Source: Companilactobacillus nuruki (GTDB taxonomy: Bacteria; Bacillota; Bacilli; Lactobacillales; Lactobacillaceae). Taken from it: a stretch of DNA of 58,664 nucleotides. The DNA is taken from NCBI RefSeq assembly GCF_002872255.1, contig NZ_NIPR01000023.1, positions 1 to 58,664 on the forward strand. The letters run 5' to 3'. A program made the position numbers and the translations under genes. How positions within the stretch are numbered: position 1 is the stretch's first letter; every line of letters begins with the position of its first letter. The notes beneath the pieces are model-generated. The model saw only the letters and a program-made list of their open reading frames with translations, was not told the origin of the DNA and made no database searches. Positions 51,947 to 58,664 of the stretch are shown piece after piece.

Positions 51947-53058
51947 TGTTTAGCCCAGTATTGATACATATCAGTTCTTAAAGAACCATTATAAAGTTTA
52001 CGTTTCTTAGTAGCCTGTTGACCGTAATACTTTTCGAATTCAGTATCACTGGTCAAAATATATTTATTCCAAGTGGGAGCGGTCACAAAGACTTCTCCCA
52101 TTTCTTTGTATAGTTTACGAACATTTTCCATATCACTCATTCGTTGTCCGTAAGGAGGGTTAGTAATGATAGTTCCATACTCCCCTTCAATCTTTAAATC
52201 CTTAACGGCAATTTGTTTAAATTGAATATCATGTAACACGCCAGCATCATGAGCGTTCAATTTAGCAACATCAATCATTGATCCATCAATATCGCTAGCA
52301 AAAATATCTAGTGGAATATCTTTAACTCCAGCCTTTGCCTCTTCTTTAAGATTCTCAAGGATTTTTTCATCGAACCAATCAAAATCTTCAAATAAAAAGT
52401 GGCGTTGAATACCTGGCGCAATATTTTTGGCCATTCTGGCTGCTTCAATTGCTATTGTCCCGGAACCAGTTGTAGGGTCCATAAATGGATCTTCCTCTGG
52501 ATGCCAAACAGTTAGGAGAATCATTGCCGCCGCAAAGTTTTCTTTTAAAGGTGCAGCTCCATGTTCAATACGATAACCACGTTTGTAAAGTGATTCACCA
52601 GTAGTATCTAGAGTGACTTCTACTTGATCTTTATGAATTCTAGTTTCAATTTGAAATTTTGCACCAGTCTCAGGTAATCTACCACGACGCATGAAGACAT
52701 CAGCCATTTTGTTAACAATGGCTTTCTTAGTAATAGCTTGAATATCACGTTCAGAATGTAATTGTGATTTTACTGTTCGAGCCTTGATTGGAAAAGCTGC
52801 GTTCAATGGCAACCAATTATCCCAATTGATGGCATAAACCTTATCAAATAATTCCTCAAAGGTAGTTGCCTTAAAAGTGTCGATCAATATTTTGATCCTA
52901 TCAGCACTACGTAGCCATAAATTGGCCTTAGCAATGTCTTCGTATTCACCATCAAAATAGACCTTACCATTCTCGGTTTTTGTATCGTATCCCAAATTTT
53001 GTAGTTCTTTTGCGGTTACAGATTCAAAGCCGCTTGACATAGTCGCAATTAATTTCAT
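51943..53058 (-). CDS. Class I SAM-dependent rRNA methyltransferase, THUMP type (YpsC/RlmL-like)
   Basis: About 371 residues from the ATG at 53058, after GAGGGG; the longer frame to 53139 would run into rnpB. A THUMP RNA-binding domain (about 5-155) precedes the UPF0020 methylase domain: Asp-Pro-Thr-Thr-Gly-Ser-Gly-Thr-Ile (about 192-200) and the amino-methylase motif Ile-Thr-Asn-Pro-Pro-Tyr-Gly (about 281-287). Homologues make N2-methylguanosine in 23S rRNA. Location next to rnpB-gpsB-ypsA is conserved in Firmicutes. Confidence 0.92.
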   Translation of the reverse strand: MKLIATMSSGFESVTAKELQNLGYDTKTENGKVYFDGEYEDIAKANLWLRSADRIKILIDTFKATTFEELFDKVYAINWDNWLPLNAAFPIKARTVKSQLHSERDIQAITKKAIVNKMADVFMRRGRLPETGAKFQIETRIHKDQVEVTLDTTGESLYKRGYRIEHGAAPLKENFAAAMILLTVWHPEEDPFMDPTTGSGTIAIEAARMAKNIAPGIQRHFLFEDFDWFDEKILENLKEEAKAGVKDIPLDIFASDIDGSMIDVAKLNAHDAGVLHDIQFKQIAVKDLKIEGEYGTIITNPPYGQRMSDMENVRKLYKEMGEVFVTAPTWNKYILTSDTEFEKYYGQQATKKRKLYNGSLRTDMYQYWAKH

Positions 53059-53085
53059 ATTGCCCCTCGTTTTTAAATTTTTGTA

Positions 53086-53113
53086 TAAAAAAAGGACGAA
53101 CAAGTCGTCCCTT
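53086..53113 (-). terminator. Rho-independent terminator of rnpB
   Basis: On the minus strand ggacga / tcgtcc with a 5-base loop is followed by seven T. Confidence 0.75.
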
Positions 53114-53491
53114 TGCCTCGATAAATTCCTATAAGCCACGTTTTGTCCATGTATTAGGTTGGCGACCTAATACAGTAAGTAATCATCTATCTACAATTAA
53201 GCCTTCACAGTAGATTCATTTCTCGTTATGAAGCGCCCCTACCAAAGTTTGGGTTGCCCGCTCGCGGGGTTTACCTCGTTCCACTATTGTAATTTCTTAC
53301 AATACTTCGTCTCTGTGGCACTTTCAAGCTAGTAACACATAGCTAAAAGCCTTAGTGCGTTCACTGCCGTTACCAAAAAGGTACCTTGGCTTATTGGGCC
53401 AAGCACGAACACTGCAAGCATCTCAGCTCGCGCGGGCGTGGACTTTCCTCAGCCTAGATAACTAGACCGCGATTACTCGTAATTTACCGAC
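53112..53491 (-). ncRNA. rnpB: RNase P RNA, class B
   Basis: The minus strand contains the universal RNase P landmark GAGGAAAGTCCACGC near the 5' end, the CACTGCAGT-like and AAGGTACC segments, and a GGCTTATAGGAATTTATCG 3' end. Length of about 380 bases fits the B-type ribozyme of Firmicutes. It matures tRNA 5' ends with RnpA. A TATACT -10 box at 53503-53498 lies just upstream. Ends are set by the promoter and the terminator, to within about five bases. Confidence 0.93.
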
Positions 53492-53497
53492 TTGAAT

Positions 53498-53503
53498 AGT
53501 ATA
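53498..53503 (-). promoter_or_regulatory. -10 element of the rnpB promoter
   Basis: TATACT on the minus strand, about seven bases before the RNA 5' end. The rest of the promoter lies within the last codons of gpsB. Confidence 0.55.
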
Positions 53504-53505
53504 CA

Positions 53506-54168
53506 CTAAAATTGATTATAATTGTTATTATTATTTAAATTTCCATTAAAATTATTTTGTCCTTGGTTTGAACCATTATTATTCATCGGACGATTAGGTT
53601 GGAAATTATTAGAATTATTAAATCCATTGTTATTATTCATTGGAGCCGTCTGTTGGTTCATACGAGGATTAATTTCAGTATGACCACTTTCAATGCCATC
53701 ATGGTTACCCATATTATTATTAGGTACAACGGCTGAAGCAAATTGCTTTGATTCGTTATTTTCAGGAACTCCGTTGGCAAAATCATGACCAAAGACACGC
53801 TTTTCAAGGTTTGAGAGACGTTTCAAAATATCATAGTTAGTTGGTGATTCAGCCGAAGCACTCATGGATGGCTTAGGTTGAGGTCTCATTCTATTTTGTG
53901 GTCTTGCCTGTTGAAAATTTTGATTATTACCGGCACCTGCATTGCGAGCTTGCATTAAATTCTCATTTTCAGATTTCAATTGACTGATTTCATTTGTAAA
54001 AGTTTCATAGTCTTTGATAACGCCATCCAAAAATTGATCCACTTCTGTTGGATCATAACCACGCATTTTTGTTTTGAATTCTTTTTGTAGAATATCATTT
54101 GGTTGATAATTTAAAGAAAAATCATTACCATTATTATTTTGTTGATTCATTCCATTCATATTATCCAT
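53506..54168 (-). CDS. gpsB: Cell-division regulator GpsB with a long Asn-rich C-terminal extension
   Basis: A 220-residue protein. Residues about 18-75 are the conserved DivIVA/GpsB lipid- and PBP-binding domain (Thr-Lys-Met-Arg-Gly-Tyr-Asp-Pro-Thr-Glu-Val-Asp-Gln-Phe-Leu), then a short coiled coil. A C-terminal GpsB trimerisation helix is at about 110-130 (Asp-Ile-Leu-Lys-Arg-Leu-Ser-Asn-Leu-Glu-Lys-Arg-Val-Phe-Gly). Typical GpsB proteins end near here (about 100-120). This one continues for about 90 residues of Asn, Gln, Met and Pro, predicted disordered. It couples elongation and division by docking PBPs; pbp1A is nearby. Confidence 0.92.
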   Translation of the reverse strand: MDNMNGMNQQNNNGNDFSLNYQPNDILQKEFKTKMRGYDPTEVDQFLDGVIKDYETFTNEISQLKSENENLMQARNAGAGNNQNFQQARPQNRMRPQPKPSMSASAESPTNYDILKRLSNLEKRVFGHDFANGVPENNESKQFASAVVPNNNMGNHDGIESGHTEINPRMNQQTAPMNNNNGFNNSNNFQPNRPMNNNGSNQGQNNFNGNLNNNNNYNQF

Positions 54169-54204
54169 TTTTAAACACCCCAGTGTTAATTATTGTCTTA
54201 TATC

Positions 54205-54756
54205 TTAACTATCATATAACATATTAGCAAAGTCCTGCATAGAATCAAAATCAATTAACTCCAAATTATAGTCATTTCCTTGATCTTGATAAGCCTTAAT
54301 TGCTTCATAATCATATTTAGGTTTGCCACCACTTTCGGGATCATAAAATACTAATGCCCCATCAGTATGTTTAAGCATAAAATTTTGCCACGTTTTTAGT
54401 TGCCTAGGACTATGATAACTCATATTGCTAACTTTATTAACATAGTCAGCCTTTCTTAAAAAAACATTTAATAATAGTTGATTGTTCTCGTTCCACTGAT
54501 TACCAAATTCTGAAAACGGCAACATTACCGCATGTCTAATATTATAGTCTTTTTTCCTGATTTCTTGTACAGCTTTTCCAACAATTTGTTCAGTACCCAT
54601 CTGGGCACCAGTTAAAATCCATTCAGTTCCATCATCTATATAATTAGTAATTCTTTGTTCAAAAAAATCTTGAATTACTTTTGCTTTTGGATCATTATCT
54701 TTAAAAATACCTAATTCATAAGAACGGTACCCTGTTATCCATAAATTTTTAATCAT
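54205..54756 (-). CDS. ypsA: YpsA family (DUF1273, SLOG-type) protein
   Basis: About 183 residues from the ATG at 54756 (TTGGAGAG site; the frame's earlier TTG overlaps it). The N-terminus Leu-Trp-Ile-Thr-Gly-Tyr-Arg-Ser-Tyr-Glu-Leu and Leu-Thr-Gly-Ala-Gln-Met-Gly-Thr-Glu (about 45-53) are the DUF1273 nucleotide-binding signatures. YpsA affects cell division in Bacillus and Staphylococcus and is genetically linked to gpsB. It lies 36 bases upstream of gpsB in the same orientation and is likely co-transcribed. Confidence 0.9.
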   Translation of the reverse strand: MIKNLWITGYRSYELGIFKDNDPKAKVIQDFFEQRITNYIDDGTEWILTGAQMGTEQIVGKAVQEIRKKDYNIRHAVMLPFSEFGNQWNENNQLLLNVFLRKADYVNKVSNMSYHSPRQLKTWQNFMLKHTDGALVFYDPESGGKPKYDYEAIKAYQDQGNDYNLELIDFDSMQDFANMLYDS

Positions 54757-54823
54757 AAAGAATCTCTCCAATAATTAATATCTTTGTCATCATGGTATAA
54801 TTTGCACAGTAGGAGTTGATATT

Positions 54824-55447
54824 TTGAAAATAAACTACCCTGATGGTCGAATCTTTAATAGTCCATCAAAGCCTTCCCTACACGCTACGAACGCTAAAAA
54901 GAAATTAATATTTGGTGATCGTGGTATGACCTTAGAGGAGGAAATTAATGAAAGTAATAAGTATTACCGTAGCCATGAAATTGCTGTAATTTATAAAAAG
55001 CCAACGCCAATACAAATTGTTAAAGTTGACTACCCTAAACGTAGCAAGGCCGTCATTAAGGAAGCTTATTTTAGGCAGGCTTCTACAACCGATTATAATG
55101 GTGTTTATAATGGCTACTATGTTGATTTTGAAGCTAAAGAAACTAAAAATAAAAATACGTTTCCATTAAAGAACTTTCATCAACATCAGATTGACCACCT
55201 AAGAATGTGTCAAAGACAAGGCGGTATCTGCTTTGTTATTATAAAGTACGTTACTCTTAAACGCTATTTTATAATGCCTGCAAACGATCTTTTTGAACAT
55301 TGGGATGCACAAAAGAACGATGGTGCTAAATCTATCCAACTTAAGGATATCATTAAATGTTCAATTGAAATCGAGGCAAATTACAATCCTACTTTACCTT
55401 ATGTTGGCGCTATACAACAACTAATAGAGAGCAGGAAGGAGAAATAA
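54824..55447 (+). CDS. recU: Holliday junction resolvase RecU
   Basis: A 207-residue nuclease with a TTG start after TAGGAG. The PD-(D/E)xK-like active site is visible in Asp-Tyr-Asn-Gly-Val-Tyr and Tyr-Tyr-Val-Asp-Phe-Glu-Ala-Lys-Glu-Thr (about 100-109). Phe-His-Gln-His-Gln-Ile follows. It cleaves four-way junctions during recombination and segregation. Its stop overlaps the pbp1A start in TAATG. recU-pbp1A divergent from ypsA-gpsB is a classic Firmicutes arrangement. Confidence 0.95.
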   Translation: MKINYPDGRIFNSPSKPSLHATNAKKKLIFGDRGMTLEEEINESNKYYRSHEIAVIYKKPTPIQIVKVDYPKRSKAVIKEAYFRQASTTDYNGVYNGYYVDFEAKETKNKNTFPLKNFHQHQIDHLRMCQRQGGICFVIIKYVTLKRYFIMPANDLFEHWDAQKNDGAKSIQLKDIIKCSIEIEANYNPTLPYVGAIQQLIESRKEK

Positions 55448-57870
55448 TGAATAATAAGAATACTAGTATATTCACATTCAAAACTATTCTTAAATGGATT
55501 ATGGCTATTGTGGCTGTATTAGTCGGAATATTTTTGTTTGTCTTCGTATATTATGCTTTTAGTGCTCCAACCGTCAGTCAAGAAAATCTACAAAGTGGTG
55601 GATCTTCGACAATCGTCGACTCAACTGGAAAACAGATTGCTTCCTTAGGAGACAACAAAAGAAATTACGTAACAATTGATAAAGTACCTCAACAAATGGA
55701 AGATGCCGTAGTCTCTATTGAAGATAAAAACTTTTACAATGAACCACTTGGTATCGATCCAGTTAGAATTGTTAAATCTGCTGTTAATAATATTACTAAA
55801 GGTACTTTACAAGGTGGTAGTACTTTAACGCAGCAACTTGTTAAATTGACAGTCTTTTCAACTGATACCAAAGACCAAACTTTTAAACGTAAAATGCAAG
55901 AAGCATGGTTGGCCATGCGTATTAGTCAAAAATTCTCTAAACAGCAAATCCTTGAATTCTATATGAATAAAGTTTATTTAAACAATGGTATTTATGGTGT
56001 GGAAACCGGTGCCAAATACTATTACGGTAAAACCTTAAAACAATTATCTCTGCCTCAAATGGCACTGTTAGCAGGTTTACCGAATGCTCCAAGTAATTAC
56101 GATCCTTATACTCATCCCACCGAAGCTAAGCAACGTCGTGATCTTGTAATTCGGGCTATGTATGCTAATAATAAGATCACTAAGGCACAGGCGGAAGATG
56201 CTATCAATACCCCAATTAGTGACGGGCTTGAACCATATAAGAAAGTAACTAATAGTAATAATACCAAGCGTATCATTGCCGATCCTTATATCAAGGAAGC
56301 TATTACTGAAGTTAAGAAGAAAGGGTTCGACCCCTATCGTGATAATTTGAAGATTACTGTCAATATGGATTACGATGCTCAAAAACGTTTATATAATATC
56401 GTTAATTCTTCTAATTATGTTCAGTTCCCTGATTCTAAGATGCAAGTTGGTGCTACAATTGTTGACCCTAATAATGGTAAAGTCGTCGCTATGATTGGTG
56501 GTCGTAATTTAGGTGATATTCAATTCGGCTTAAACCGAGCTGTTCAAACCAGCCGTAGCAATGGTTCAACTATGAAACCAATTTTGGATTATGCTCCAGC
56601 AATTGAATACCTTAATTGGTCAACATATCATCAACTTGAAGATACTGAATATACTTATGCCGGAACTAATATCCAATTAAAAGATTGGGATGAGCAGTAT
56701 GAAGGTCAAATGAGTATGCGTGAGGCTTTGGTTAATTCTCGTAATATTCCTGCGGTTAGAACGTTATCTGCTGTTGGATTATCAAAGGCAAAAGGTTTTG
56801 CTTCTAATCTAGGAATTAATCTTTCAGAGAATGGCCTATCAGTGGGTATCGGTGGTGAGGTTTCATCACTTCAAGGTGCTTCAGCCTATGCCGCTTTCTC
56901 TAATGGTGGAACATATTATAAACCATATTATGTTTCAAAAATTGAAACAGCTGATGGATTAACTCATAATTACAGTAAGTCTGGTACAAGAGCTATGAAG
57001 AAATCGACGGCTTATATGATTACCGATATGCTTAAGGGTGTGCCAAGTAGTTATGCTACTTATGCAAATATATCTGGTTTACATCAAGCTGGTAAAACTG
57101 GTACTACTAATTATGACAGTAACGTATTAGCAAGTAATCCTGCTTTAAGCGGAACTGCTAAAGATTCATGGTATAACGGTTATACAAAGAATTATTCTAT
57201 TAGTGTTTGGACCGGTTACGATGCGCCAAATCAAAATGGTATCAGCTCCACTTATCAAAGTGTTGCCGGTAAAATTTATAAGGCTGAAATGAGTTATTTG
57301 GCTAGTCAATCTGATAGTAATCCTAACTGGAAAAAACCTAATTCAGTAGTATCTATGATGATCAAGAATAATGGTTCAGAAACTCCAGTCGTTGCTTCAC
57401 CTAGTTCCAGTCCCTCAACATACACTAAGGAGTTATTTGTTAAAGGTCATGCCCCATCTAATCCATATAAGAGTTCTGACTATTCAACAAGCAGTGCCTC
57501 CAGTTCTAGCAGTAATCAAGTGACAACTAATCGCCGTTCAAGCAGTACCTCAGAATCAAACGACGACGAAGATGAAACTAATTCAACTGGTAATACTGAA
57601 ACTGGTACAGGAACAAACTCGAATAGTCAAACAACGAATGAAAATAATAATTCCAGCGGTACAACAAATAATAATTCTACTGATAATAATGGAAATAGTT
57701 CTTCTAACAATAGTAGTAATAATACTGGTAACACTGGTAATACCGGTGGCACGACTGGTGGAAATAACGATTCTAATGGTAGTTCTACATCAACTCCTGA
57801 CAGTGGTAGCTCTGGTGGAAATACTAGTGGTGCTACAACTAATAGTGGTACATCATCTGATAATCAATAA
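55447..57870 (+). CDS. pbp1A: Class A penicillin-binding protein 1A
   Basis: An 807-residue bifunctional peptidoglycan synthase. A membrane anchor (about 12-36) is followed by GT51 glycosyltransferase (about 60-235; catalytic Glu in Ser-Ile-Glu-Asp-Lys-Asn-Phe-Tyr and Gly-Gly-Ser-Thr-Leu-Thr-Gln-Gln). The transpeptidase (about 320-640) has Ser-Thr-Met-Lys, Ser-Arg-Asn and Lys-Thr-Gly-Thr-Thr. The last roughly 150 residues are Ser/Thr/Asn/Gly-rich, predicted disordered and surface-exposed. Translation is coupled to recU. Its interaction with GpsB is known in relatives. Confidence 0.95.
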   Translation: MNNKNTSIFTFKTILKWIMAIVAVLVGIFLFVFVYYAFSAPTVSQENLQSGGSSTIVDSTGKQIASLGDNKRNYVTIDKVPQQMEDAVVSIEDKNFYNEPLGIDPVRIVKSAVNNITKGTLQGGSTLTQQLVKLTVFSTDTKDQTFKRKMQEAWLAMRISQKFSKQQILEFYMNKVYLNNGIYGVETGAKYYYGKTLKQLSLPQMALLAGLPNAPSNYDPYTHPTEAKQRRDLVIRAMYANNKITKAQAEDAINTPISDGLEPYKKVTNSNNTKRIIADPYIKEAITEVKKKGFDPYRDNLKITVNMDYDAQKRLYNIVNSSNYVQFPDSKMQVGATIVDPNNGKVVAMIGGRNLGDIQFGLNRAVQTSRSNGSTMKPILDYAPAIEYLNWSTYHQLEDTEYTYAGTNIQLKDWDEQYEGQMSMREALVNSRNIPAVRTLSAVGLSKAKGFASNLGINLSENGLSVGIGGEVSSLQGASAYAAFSNGGTYYKPYYVSKIETADGLTHNYSKSGTRAMKKSTAYMITDMLKGVPSSYATYANISGLHQAGKTGTTNYDSNVLASNPALSGTAKDSWYNGYTKNYSISVWTGYDAPNQNGISSTYQSVAGKIYKAEMSYLASQSDSNPNWKKPNSVVSMMIKNNGSETPVVASPSSSPSTYTKELFVKGHAPSNPYKSSDYSTSSASSSSSNQVTTNRRSSSTSESNDDEDETNSTGNTETGTGTNSNSQTTNENNNSSGTTNNNSTDNNGNSSSNNSSNNTGNTGNTGGTTGGNNDSNGSSTSTPDSGSSGGNTSGATTNSGTSSDNQ

Positions 57871-57898
57871 TATTAATTGGCTGATATAACCATAATAA

Positions 57899-57950
57899 AA
57901 AAGATTCAGTAAAAGATTTTTAACAATCTTTTACTGAATCTTTTTTTATT
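57899..57950 (+). terminator. Rho-independent terminator of recU-pbp1A
   Basis: A perfect 19-bp stem (aaaagattcagtaaaagat and its complement) is followed by a T-tract. Confidence 0.85.
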
Positions 57951-58050
57951 AGCAACATATTAATAACCGTTTTAGAAACAATTACATTAATTAGCTACAC
58001 CTGTTAAGGCGGATGAAATTTTTAGTACTACTACCGCATAAGATTGTTGA

Positions 58051-58232
58051 TACTATATCTCCTATTCATTAGTAAAAGAAAGTAAACCTGCTACCCAACC
58101 AATTGATGTTCAATTGCCACAAACTGGTGGCGTTGGAAAATACTAAACACAGTTCTCTCTATTCTAGGTACCATTACTTTAGTAGTAATGGACTGTCATT
58201 TTTTAGGTTACTTTCATAAATCCAGAATATAA
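58051..58232 (+). pseudogene. Remnant of an LPXTG-anchored surface protein
   Basis: A frame from 58051 encodes a short Lys/Pro/Thr segment followed by Leu-Pro-Gln-Thr-Gly-Gly (about 58111-58128) and stops at 58144-58146. From 58140 a different frame continues with a hydrophobic stretch (Leu-Ser-Ile-Leu-Gly-Thr-Ile-Thr-Leu-Val-Val) and a short tail to 58232, exactly the rest of a sortase signal. A frameshift thus splits the anchor, and no upstream body of the protein exists: the sequence before it, 57951-58050, is non-coding. Confidence 0.65.
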
Positions 58233-58315
58233 TTAACTTATCTTGTGATTTTTGTATGAATGTTCTTTGAGAAAAGGCTTACAATGTAATTATGTTAATT
58301 AAAGGGGAGCTAAAA

Positions 58316-58648
58316 ATGGATTATAGATTAATTGCATTGGACTTGGATGAAACAACGCTTTGTACTGATAAATCAATTACACAACACAACAAAGCAGCAA
58401 TACGTAATGCACTCAATAGTGGAATAAAAGTAGTTCTTTATTCAGGACGGACATTAGAAGGAATGATGGGAGTTGCAGACGAGTTAGGTATACTCGGACC
58501 GAAGCAATATATCATAACTAATGGTGGCGACATTATTGAAAATATGGATAAAAAAATTATCTTTAAAAGGATTTTAAGCAGCAAAGAATGTTTTGAAACA
58601 ACAAATTTTCTTAATAAAAAAATGATTAACTTTGTTCTTATTGAGTAA
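58316..58648 (+). pseudogene. Truncated Cof-type HAD phosphatase
   Basis: The ATG at 58316 follows AAGGGGAG. The first 110 residues match the N-terminus of Cof/HAD-IIB sugar phosphatases: Ala-Leu-Asp-Leu-Asp-Glu-Thr-Thr-Leu (about 6-14, nucleophile Asp) and Leu-Tyr-Ser-Gly-Arg-Thr (motif II). The family is about 270 residues. The frame is cut at 58645 by the terminal repeat, which supplies the stop codon, so the cap and C-terminal motifs are missing. It was probably disrupted by an insertion sequence; the remainder may exist on another contig. Confidence 0.85.
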
Positions 58649-58662
58649 GCACCTAATAACCG
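58645..58662. repeat. Terminal inverted repeat copy (right), probable insertion-sequence end
   Basis: Exact reverse complement of bases 1-18. It starts inside the HAD gene, whose TAA stop is formed by its second to fourth bases. Confidence 0.6.
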
Positions 58663-58664
58663 AC

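Noticed and set aside
53059-53139. N-terminal extension of the rRNA methyltransferase to 53139
   Set aside because: It overlaps the rnpB terminator and 3' end; the THUMP domain begins at ATG 53058 with a GAGGGG site.
57572-57889. 105-codon frame over the pbp1A tail
   Set aside because: Produced by the repetitive Asn/Thr/Ser codons read in another frame.

Overview
The window looks like a chromosomal contig from a low-GC Gram-positive bacterium of the Lactobacillaceae, probably near Companilactobacillus or a related genus; the genus is a guess from protein style. Evidence is the AT-rich sequence with strong AGGAGG ribosome-binding sites, class-B RNase P RNA, the recU-pbp1A / ypsA-gpsB-rnpB-ypsC neighbourhood, parEC next to plsY, SLAP-type surface domains and CcpA-style cre sites. 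Both ends of the contig carry the same 18-base sequence in inverted orientation, as expected if assembly stopped at two copies of one insertion sequence.

Layout. 1-3.1 kb: a decayed frame, a secreted SLAP protein, small membrane proteins and plsY. 3.2-10.9 kb: parE-parC behind a LexA box, a LysR regulator, ppaC and a glucose-uptake permease. 11-14.4 kb: a LOG-family gene with a catalytically degenerate recombinase-like gene, a PTS IIA protein, and a divergent adaptive-response pair (ada-like and a frameshifted ogt). 14.4-19 kb: an ABC-2 exporter with its TetR regulator, then recQ. 19-28 kb: a phosphoesterase, several decayed or small genes, an MFS exporter with a divergent TetR regulator and a 36-bp operator, and a MacB/FtsX-type ABC exporter with a TetR regulator. 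28-32.4 kb: a P-type cation ATPase under a yybP-ykoY (manganese) riboswitch, and a solo tyrosine recombinase beside a lox-like palindrome. 32.5-40 kb: a GH65 phosphorylase with an AraC regulator, a Na+/H+ antiporter, a CAP-SLAP surface protein and DegV. 40-50 kb: rqcH, then a leftward block ebsA-fhs-lspA-rluD and pyrR-carA-like-carB-like. 49.4-58 kb: an RNase H-like gene, lplA, corA, ypsC, rnpB, gpsB, ypsA, recU and pbp1A. 58.0-58.66 kb: a broken LPXTG gene and a HAD phosphatase cut by the terminal repeat.

The most unusual item is the pyrR-linked carbamoyl-phosphate-synthase-like pair (41833-45314). Both frames are open, but the small-subunit homologue has lost the catalytic Cys and His of the glutaminase. 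The large-subunit homologue is about 800 residues instead of about 1,060 and lacks the ATP-grasp glycine loop and the metal-binding Asn. It looks like a retained, repurposed pseudo-enzyme complex. Second is the 195-residue recombinase with an intact R-K-H-R-H-Y set and a perfect 13-bp inverted repeat upstream. Gene loss is also visible: a one-base frameshift in ogt, an internal deletion in an NAD(P)-binding protein, a LysR tail fragment and an LPXTG tail fragment.
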